Of a stretch of 64,000 nucleotides of DNA, positions 54,582-61,700 are shown piece by piece. Below the pieces are notes generated by a model, which saw only the letters and a list, made by a program, of their open reading frames with translations, made no database searches and had not been told where the DNA came from. The position numbers and the translations under genes are program-made. The DNA comes from JALHOP01 sp964484195. Its GTDB lineage: Bacteria; Myxococcota; XYA12-FULL-58-9; JALHOP01. Position 1 is the stretch's first letter; each line of letters begins with the position of its first letter. The stretch is taken from positions 1 to 64,000 of the forward strand of contig CAZAER010000005.1 of the NCBI GenBank assembly GCA_964484195.1, read 5' to 3'.

Positions 54582-55087
54582 GCATCCAGCGCGTCGTCAT
54601 CAAGCCGGGCACGCGCGCCGAGCCGGGTCGCATCCGCGCCGTCATCTTCGACTTCGATGGGGTGATGACCGACAACGCGGTTTACGTCGACCAGAACGGC
54701 GTCGAGTCGGTGCGCTGCAGCCGCGGTGATGGCATGGGCATCGGACGCCTACGGGCAGTGGGTGTGTTCTGCGCCGTGCTCTCCAAAGAGCAGAACCCGG
54801 TGGTGGCCGCGCGTTGCAAGAAGCTCGGCATTCCTTGCCGCCAAGGCGTCGACGACAAGTTGCCCGCGCTCATCGCATGGATGGCGGAGCTGGGTTTTGC
54901 CCAGGCAGACGTCGCCTACGTGGGCAACGACGTGAACGACCTCGAGTGTTTGGGATGGGCCGGCACTGCCATCGCGGTCGCTGATTCCGAGCCCGAGATC
55001 CTCGCCGCGACACGCATCCACACCGTCCGCTCGGGCGGTCATGGAGCCGTCCGCGACATCTGCGAATGGATCATCGAAGCGCGGTGA
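54578..55087 (+). CDS. kdsC: HAD phosphatase of the KdsC / sialic-acid phosphatase type
   Basis: GTG 54578 overlaps the hldE stop (GTGA), giving 169 residues. HAD motifs are VIFDFDGVMTDNAVY (nucleophile Asp 25, Asp 27), SKEQNPVVAARCKKLGI and YVGNDVNDLECLGWAG. KdsC hydrolyses Kdo-8-phosphate to Kdo, the step between KdsA and KdsB, both encoded at 19972-23158. The FDFDGVMTDN variant is also seen in phosphatase domains linked to CMP-sialate synthases, so an acyl-neuraminate phosphate substrate cannot be excluded; the context favours Kdo. Confidence 0.85.
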   Translation: MSIQRVVIKPGTRAEPGRIRAVIFDFDGVMTDNAVYVDQNGVESVRCSRGDGMGIGRLRAVGVFCAVLSKEQNPVVAARCKKLGIPCRQGVDDKLPALIAWMAELGFAQADVAYVGNDVNDLECLGWAGTAIAVADSEPEILAATRIHTVRSGGHGAVRDICEWIIEAR

Positions 55088-55164
55088 GGCGCTCCGCCCC
55101 ACTGTGGGGATTGGCAAACAAGTTGCTTTACCCACCCTCTGTGACTGCGGGCATGGGGGAAACA

Positions 55165-55545
55165 ATGCGTAAGCGTCTGTTTTGGGTGATTGCGTTGGGG
55201 TTTTTTGGAACCGCGTGTGCCGGAGCTGGGCAACAAAGCACGGCTCGGCGTTTCGATAAGGGTCTCTACGCGAAGGCTCAGGAACCCGAGCTCGAAGAGC
55301 TGGACCCGGCGCTCCAGAAATGCGCCGGCGACGAAGGTCCCTTGAAGGTGACCTGGCAGGTCGCTGGTGACGGTCACATTGAAGATGTGAAGATTGTCGA
55401 GCCCAAAGGCTATTCCGAGAAGCTCGACAGCTGCGTGCGCGCTGCCGCGTACAAAGCGCAATTCACGGCGCCGGCCAATCAAAAGCCCGTCGTGGTGAGC
55501 CGCGATGTCGGACACACCTACGTCGCTGGGGATGCAGAGCTGTAG
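55165..55545 (+). CDS. Small lipoprotein with TonB/AgmX-like C-terminal domain
   Basis: The likely start is ATG 55165 (MRKRLFWVIALGFFGTACAG) with GGGGGA a few bases upstream; ATG 55153 is an alternative. The 126-residue product has a basic, hydrophobic leader and a cysteine at about 18, a probable lipoprotein signal although GTAC is not a textbook lipobox. The mature part (LKVTWQVAGDGHIEDVKIVE; LDSCVRAAAYKAQF) resembles the C-terminal domain of TonB/AgmX/PglI proteins of myxobacteria. The function is unknown. It is separated from kdsC by 77 nt. Confidence 0.72.
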   Translation: MRKRLFWVIALGFFGTACAGAGQQSTARRFDKGLYAKAQEPELEELDPALQKCAGDEGPLKVTWQVAGDGHIEDVKIVEPKGYSEKLDSCVRAAAYKAQFTAPANQKPVVVSRDVGHTYVAGDAEL

Positions 55546-55567
55546 CTAGCGCCGCGTCGTGCTGATT

Positions 55568-56374
55568 TCAGCCGTCGTCGTCGTAGAAGCTGCAGTCGCT
55601 TCGATAGGTGTCGCCGTCGCGATAGACGACGGCGGCACCGTCGTTGAAGTAACCTGACTGGAACTTGGCCTGTCCGGTCACCGGGTCGACCCAGCCAACG
55701 ATGGAGCCGCTAACGTTGTTCGCGCGGTGGATCTGACCTTGGCCATCGACGACCACCGCGTGGCCGTGCACCGCGGGCTCGAAGCGGGCGCGGTTGGTCT
55801 GCGGATCGACGTAGCCGGCGACCGCGCTCACGCCGATGCCGCGCTCGATGCGGCCGGTCGTGGGGTCACGGACGAGGTCGATGCCGGAGAAGTGCGTTTC
55901 CCAGCGGACCGAGCGGGTCGCGGGATCATAGGCGCCCGCGACACCGCGGCCGAACTGCTCGCGCCACTCCACCTTGCCGCTGGTTTCGTTGTAGACGCCG
56001 CAAATGCCGCTCGAGTAGCTGGTGCGAACCTCGACGGGTTGAGCCTCGGCGCGAATGCTGTCGCGCAGGGCGCGGGCACGGGCGGCGGTCGTCTTCGCGG
56101 CGGCGAGACGCGCTTCGGCTGGCGCGACGATCTCGGCGCGACCGATCTCGGCGGCCTGCCGGCCCGGAAAACGGGCACGAGCGCGCTCGACGCGGCTGAA
56201 GCGGCTGGTGAACTCGCGGACGGCGGCATCGCGGGCCTGCAGCGCGGCGGTCTCGGCTTGGTCGCTCTCCGCGGCCAAGGTGTTGGCTTCGGGGATGAGC
56301 TGCTCGACGTGCCCGCGGCGGGTAGCGGCTTGGCGGTCGCTAAGGGACTGAATGCGTAGGTCGAGATTTGCCAC
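55568..56374 (-). CDS. Coiled-coil protein with C-terminal tandem beta repeats
   Basis: The start is GTG 56374, supported by GGAGG about 7 nt upstream. Residues about 1-130 are helical and likely coiled coil (AALQARDAAVREFTSRFSRV). Residues about 135-268 contain about seven repeats of 19-22 residues with a GxYDPxTGxxxW/F pattern: GVYNETSGKVEWREQF, GAYDPATRSVRWETHF, VRDPTTGRIERGI, GYVDPQTNRARFEPAV, VVVDGQGQIHRAN, GWVDPVTGQAKFQSGY, VVYRDGDTYRSDC. The tail is DDDG. There is no signal peptide. The repeats may build a beta-propeller or beta-solenoid. The gene diverges from a polytopic membrane protein. The function is unknown. Confidence 0.75.
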   Translation of the reverse strand: MANLDLRIQSLSDRQAATRRGHVEQLIPEANTLAAESDQAETAALQARDAAVREFTSRFSRVERARARFPGRQAAEIGRAEIVAPAEARLAAAKTTAARARALRDSIRAEAQPVEVRTSYSSGICGVYNETSGKVEWREQFGRGVAGAYDPATRSVRWETHFSGIDLVRDPTTGRIERGIGVSAVAGYVDPQTNRARFEPAVHGHAVVVDGQGQIHRANNVSGSIVGWVDPVTGQAKFQSGYFNDGAAVVYRDGDTYRSDCSFYDDDG

Positions 56375-56488
56375 GTGTGGCCTCCAGGGGCGACGTATCG
56401 GCAGTCCTACAGCGATGTTTCCGCTTCCTGTGCGCCGGTGAGGCACGCGAAGCTTGCCTCGGGTCCCTGCAGCCGATAGTCGTCGGAC

Positions 56489-58189
56489 GTGCAGCGCTGG
56501 CTCTGGCGTCTCGTCCCGTGGACTGTGTCCCTCGTCGCCTTTTTGTGGCCGCTCTACTACCTCTTCCGCACTCCCGGCGGTGACTGGGACTACTTCGACA
56601 GCCTGGCGATGGTCGTCCGCTCGAGCGTCCATACCTATGGCCGCTTCCCGATGCACGACCCTTGGCAAATGGGTGGCTACGACCTTCTCATCAATCCGCA
56701 AACGCGGATCTTCTCGCCCATCGGTCTCCTGGACTTGGTGCTCTGGCCGCACATCGCCAACGTCTTCTCTCTGGTCATTCTCGGCGGCTTCGGCGCGTGG
56801 GGCATGCTCGCTGTGCTCGAGCGCTTGGGCAATGACAGACGAACGTCGGCACTAGGCTCGTTGGTTTTCATCGGCGGCTCCTGGTTCATGTTGCACTTCT
56901 GCGAGGGGCACATCCCCTACGGCAGCATGCAGCTACTTCCCTGGGTCGTCCTGTTCCTCATGGACCTGGACAAGCCGTACGCGCAGCTCAAGCTCACCGC
57001 GCTCCTCGCGTTCTTCATTCTCGACGGCGGCGTTTACGCGTTCATCTACAGCTTGTATGGCGCGCTTGGTCTCATGGCAGTCGGGATGGTGCCGCTCCGA
57101 GGCTTCTTCGCCAGTGTTCGTGCCCGCCCACTTTTTCTGCCCGGTCTTGCAGCCGCCTTCGTTGGAGTGACCGCACCAAAGACGCTGCCGATCATGGACG
57201 CGATAGGTTTTCGCGGCATGCAAATCGAAGCGGCGACCATGCCCTTCAAGTTGTTGCTCGCCGCGTTCTTCGACCCCGATCAGTGGTTCCAGCGCAGCGC
57301 CTACCCGTTACTTTGGCGGTTTCACGAGATCGGTTGTTACCTGGGCTACGCCGCGACCCTGCTGATCATCGTGGCGGCGGTGCATCCGCAGTTCGTGAAG
57401 ACGTACTGGCGGTGGTTTGCCTTCGCGCTGATCTTCTTCTGGATCGGTACCAATTACCTCTACCCGTTCAATCCCTGGGTCATCACCTCCCATACACCGC
57501 TATTGCGGAACGCCCACGTCCAGAGCCGTGCCTTCATCTGGATGTACTTCGCCTGGGTGATCTTGATGTGCGCCGCGGCACGGTCGCTGCGCTGGAAACC
57601 GCTCGTGGGTCAGGTCGCGCTCTGCGTCGCAGTGCTCGAGATCGTTGCCGTCTCACAGCGCCACTGGTACCGCGCCATGCACAACGACGGAGCCCACGCG
57701 CGCTATCTCGCGACCGCTCGAAACATCACGGCGCGCGAGTGGAAGCACACGGTCTTGTGGGGGATCAAACCGGACCATTATTTCCCGGGTGGCGTGGGGT
57801 CGGTCGACTCCTACGAGCCCGCCAAGATCGACCGCATGACCCGCTACGTCGGGGGGAAGGGATACTACGGCGAGATCCGCGCGATGGGCGACGTTGGTAC
57901 GGCGAAGCTCATCGAGGTCTCTCCGACGTACATCGGGTTCACCTACGACGGTGCGACGCCGGCCATGGTGCGCATCAATCAGAACGTGCTCGCTGGTTGG
58001 CGAGTGGACGTTGGCAACGCAGAGCTCGACATCGGCGACATGTCGATTGGCGTGAAGGTGTTCACGCCTGGGGAAATCGTGCTGCGCTATCAACCGTGGT
58101 ACTGGCCCGATATCATCTGGGCGTTTGCGCTGGGGCTTCTTGTTTTCGTTGCCGTTGGCATACGGTTGCGGGAACAACAAGACGCGTGA
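56489..58189 (+). CDS. Polytopic membrane protein, possible GT-C-type glycosyltransferase
   Basis: GTG 56489 gives 566 residues with about ten hydrophobic segments (WTVSLVAFLWPLYYLF; VFSLVILGGFGAWGMLAVL; LPGLAAAFVGVTAP; ALIFFWIGTNYLYPF; DIIWAFALGLLVFVAVGI). An early periplasmic loop carries GGDWDYFDS, with acidic residues placed like the GT-C catalytic aspartates, and a large soluble part follows at about 395-530. The layout resembles YfhO/GT-C lipid-linked sugar transferases, but no diagnostic motif is complete. It diverges from the repeat protein and converges on the RHS-Imm53 locus. Confidence 0.7.
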   Translation: MQRWLWRLVPWTVSLVAFLWPLYYLFRTPGGDWDYFDSLAMVVRSSVHTYGRFPMHDPWQMGGYDLLINPQTRIFSPIGLLDLVLWPHIANVFSLVILGGFGAWGMLAVLERLGNDRRTSALGSLVFIGGSWFMLHFCEGHIPYGSMQLLPWVVLFLMDLDKPYAQLKLTALLAFFILDGGVYAFIYSLYGALGLMAVGMVPLRGFFASVRARPLFLPGLAAAFVGVTAPKTLPIMDAIGFRGMQIEAATMPFKLLLAAFFDPDQWFQRSAYPLLWRFHEIGCYLGYAATLLIIVAAVHPQFVKTYWRWFAFALIFFWIGTNYLYPFNPWVITSHTPLLRNAHVQSRAFIWMYFAWVILMCAAARSLRWKPLVGQVALCVAVLEIVAVSQRHWYRAMHNDGAHARYLATARNITAREWKHTVLWGIKPDHYFPGGVGSVDSYEPAKIDRMTRYVGGKGYYGEIRAMGDVGTAKLIEVSPTYIGFTYDGATPAMVRINQNVLAGWRVDVGNAELDIGDMSIGVKVFTPGEIVLRYQPWYWPDIIWAFALGLLVFVAVGIRLREQQDA

Positions 58190-58229
58190 TCGAGTTCGAT
58201 GGTAGCGGAGTATTCGTCGGCTTCTTCGC

Positions 58230-58400
58230 TCAAGCGCCCAGCCTCCGAAGAACGTCTGCGCATTCCACCTAGAAATGCGGTTGTCGATGTCCGATGCACT
58301 GGTTGAGGCGCCCTCGCAAGTCGTAGGTGAGTTCGCGATTGCCTCTCTACCTCGCGCGGTGCGGGCCCTCATCGGAGTCGTGTCGCTGCAGCCTCACGCG
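58230..58400 (-). pseudogene. Decayed fragment of an RHS core (second copy)
   Basis: Read on the minus strand, this stretch encodes GNRELTYDLRGRLN followed after a small frameshift by DIDNRISRWNAQTFF, clearly related to the intact protein's GNRKLTYDLQGHLI and DVDNQYFWDGDQLIFF (DNA 59518-59610). An identical 17-base run, GCAAGTCGTAGGTGAG, is shared on the plus strand. A stop and a two-base deletion disable it. It lies just downstream of the immunity gene, where displaced or orphan RHS tips are usually found. It is a relic of a duplicated or replaced RHS gene. Nothing else was recognised in 58190-58425. Confidence 0.75.
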
Positions 58401-58425
58401 AGCGCCGTCCGCAGGCAATCTTGCT

Positions 58426-58764
58426 TCATCCTCCCTCGATAAGCTCGCGGAAGCATCCTACTATTCGCTTGAGCTGGCCGGGGTCGCCCGCTCCGCTGAA
58501 CATCCCGGACTTAACCTGACACTTGATCCAAAACTTGCCGCCAACGTTGCGCGGCGACTCGTCCGGCGGCTCTCCCTCAGCAAGAAGGAGACGATCGTTC
58601 TGCACCGACGCCGGCTCCTTCGATAGTCGGATTCGGACCCACCAGCCGGGGTTGTCTACAGATATGACGCGAATAACTTCCGGACCCTGTTCCCACACCC
58701 CGTCGCACCGGCTGCTGTACCAGGAGGAGAGCCAGCTCAGGTCATCTTCGTCACGCGTTTTCAT
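58426..58764 (-). CDS. Imm53-family immunity protein
   Basis: The start ATG 58764 overlaps the RHS toxin stop by ATGA. The 112-residue cytoplasmic protein matches the Imm53 family pattern as I know it: LSWLSSWYSSRCDGVWEQG, VISVDNPGWWVRIRL and, near the end, WIKCQVKSGMFSGAGDP. Imm53 proteins sit directly downstream of polymorphic toxins and protect the producer by binding the toxin tip. Its position directly after the RHS C-terminus assigns it to that toxin. A longer start would put its N-terminus inside the toxin gene. No signal peptide is seen, so the toxin should act in the cytoplasm. Confidence 0.88.
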   Translation of the reverse strand: MKTRDEDDLSWLSSWYSSRCDGVWEQGPEVIRVISVDNPGWWVRIRLSKEPASVQNDRLLLAEGEPPDESPRNVGGKFWIKCQVKSGMFSGAGDPGQLKRIVGCFRELIEGG

Positions 58765-61700
58765 AGGCAGATGATCGTCTCGACTTTCTTGTTGAAACAC
58801 TCGCATGTTGTCGGGTTCTGATTGACCTCCCAGCTGTACAAGTGGATGTGGCCGCCGTCGCACGGATAGTGCGTATGCGTGGTATCGACGCGCGGCGGCT
58901 CAGGTGCACTAGGAGGCGGCGGCGGACAGGGCGGGCAACCACTCGGCGGCTCAGAGCAAAGCTCAGCGATGGCTATGGTCGCTCCCACAGCTAACGCCGT
59001 AGCGCCGGCCAGAGCAGCTGTGGCTAGAGCTTGGCAACCACCTCCTGCGCACGCGAGCGGCAGAGCGAAAGCAAAGCGTCCATCAGGATCTATGTTTCCA
59101 AGCGGTGCATTCAGTCCGTAGGAGTACGCTTGCTCGTGGCGAGGATTCATTACGCGGCTGTGCATCGCGCCGAGCGCAAGGCTTCCGTCGGAAATCGCAG
59201 GATCAGCGCCAATGCGCGCTGGATCGGGTTGCACGTACGAGCCGGACGTCGGGTTGTAGAATCGCCATGAGTTCTGAAGGACACCGCTCGCGCTGTCTGC
59301 GATCTGCCCAGGTCGTCGCACCGCTATCGCAGGCGTCGGCGAGAAGCTCGTCGCGCCGTTCTCCGGCGTCACCTTACCGAAGGGCTCATACGAAACCGAC
59401 CACGACGTGCTCGTCCCCGCCCAAGCACGCCATGGCGCTCCTAGATGGTCCGTCCCCACCGCGTGTCCGATGTTGAACCAGCCAGGTAGCGTGGTGATGA
59501 AGAAGATGAGCTGGTCGCCATCCCAGAAGTACTGATTGTCCACGTCGCCAATGCGCTCGTTGATCAGGTGTCCCTGCAAGTCGTAGGTGAGCTTGCGATT
59601 CCCCATCGTCCGTGCGAGGTGCCGCTCGTCGTAGGTGACCGCTGTCGCGGAGTTGCTGTCGAACCCGCTCACGCTCCCTGTCGCGTCATAGTCGATGGTG
59701 TGCACATCGCTCGGGCAGCCATTCTTGGCGTACTGCACGACGCCGCCCACGGCGTCGACATCGGACATGACGCTCAGCGGCGCTGTGCCCGAACAGCCGG
59801 CTGGCAGTCCGGTCCACTCCGTTTCTTCGAGGCGACTGGTGCCGGTCTCGTAGGAATAGCTCACAACTTCACTTCCGCATTCCAAGCTGAGGCGATTGCC
59901 ACCACCATCGTAAGTGTATTCGCACTCGGGCGTGGACGCTCCCGGACGACGGAAGTCGGCGAGCTCGTCGAACGCATTCATCGTCGCGACAAATCCGTCA
60001 CCCGATACGCGGTCTAAGACCGATAGGATGTTGCCGTTGCCGTCTCGTTCGCTCGACTCGACGGAGCCGTCATTGTCGTAGTCGGCCGCCCAGTCGAATA
60101 GGATGTTGCTCGACTGGTTGTACACGCGTCGCGTCCACTGGCCGGAGAAGTCGTGGTACGCGTTCATCGTGATGTAGCTCCAGCCCGGGAATACGACCTG
60201 TCCTAACTGGCCGGAGAAATTGTGCCACAAGTTGGCGATTTGGTATTCGCCGTAGGTCGGGAAGTAGACATGGCCGTACTCAGGCTTGTCGCTGAAACCG
60301 TAGTCAACGCGATAGCGGAGGCCTGACGGGTACGTCGTGCTGAGGGTGCGACCCTGGTCGTCGTACGAGTACCGCGTGATGTTCAGGTTGCAAACATCAA
60401 AAGTGCTGCCTGTTTGCTCGTAGACCGCGGTGGTCGCGCCGAAATCGTCATAGGAGAAGTAGCGAACCAGGTTTCCGACCGAGACCCACGCCAACCTGCC
60501 ATTCAGCGAATCCTCGTCGGGGTCGAAATCATTCTCGTTGATCATGCAGCTGGTATCGGGATCTGCGTCTGAGCCAAGGAGATCGTCGTAGTGATAGGCG
60601 GTGACGAAGCTGTCGAGCCCCTTGGTGTCGGTGCGTGAGGTCACGCGACCAAGTGTGTCGTACGCGATAGCGGTGTGCCGGCCATCGGCGTACTTCGCTT
60701 CTACCTGACGTCCCATGGCGTCGTAGCGATAGAGCGTCGTGCCCGAATCCGGTGACTTCACCGCAATGAGGGAGCCGAAGTCGTCGTAGAGATAGCGCGT
60801 CACTCGGCCATCAGGGTCGGTCATACTCGATAGGTTGTCATGGGCGTCATAGGTGAACGACGTCGTGCGTGGGGCCATCGACTGGGCGCCCTCAGTGACT
60901 GCAACCAAGCGATCCAGTGCGTCATAAGCGAACGAACGGTTTGCGTTGGCCTCGTTCGCGGCGTGGCTTGCGGAGACTGAAGCGAACCGAGGCTCCGTTG
61001 TCGATGTGGTTCGTCCTTGTGCATCTCGGTAAGTCTCACGAACGTAGGCTGGGCCCGTGCCCGTGTCGGTGTACTTGAACTCGCGCTCGAGCCGACCTCG
61101 ATCGTCGAACGCATAAGACCACCGGTGACGCATGACATCGCCAATGTCGCTCTGCGAAAAATCGACCCGGTTGCCAGCGGTATCATAGTTGTAACGATCG
61201 ATGTTGTAGAGGGTGCCTCGATAGGTGTGTTGTGACCAGTTCGGCTGATTGATCTTTCCGAGCGAGTAGAGGCAGTCCGCTACAGCGGCCACGCTGTTGA
61301 GTGCGCAGAAAGCAGCGTTGCTTGGGGGTACTGTTGCGCCTTCGCCATTGAACAGGGAGTAGTCGGTTTGGTGCGCATACGTTGCGCCATGCTTGGTGTA
61401 GGCGAGGTGGCGTTCACGCGAATACCCGCGTTCTTGGTATCGGGTGACCGCGCCTGCTACGAGATCGTTCCGCGTGACCTTACCGCTCGCTGAATAGGTG
61501 AACTCGCGACGCGGTCCATTTCGGGGATCTTGAGTCCAACCAAGGCGCCCATAGTCGTCGTACCCACCTCTCTCCTCGATTGTCGTGGTGCCGATCGTCA
61601 CGCTTTCCAGGCGGCCCGCATCCGCTCCCGCGCTCGAACCGTAGTAGCTGTACGTCGTCGTCACTTCTTCCGCGGTACCAGCCGCCACGTGCGTCGCCGT

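Noticed and set aside
58327..58626. Plus-strand small open frame between the membrane gene and the RHS locus
   Set aside because: It overlaps the Imm53 gene and the RHS relic on the other strand and has no start signal or family resemblance.
671..61296. Recurring short palindromes of the GCTNNAGC type (for example near 27361, 31120, 33570, 34694, 61285) as a genome-wide motif
   Set aside because: A rough count is not clearly above the number expected for this base composition; a genome-wide count would be needed.
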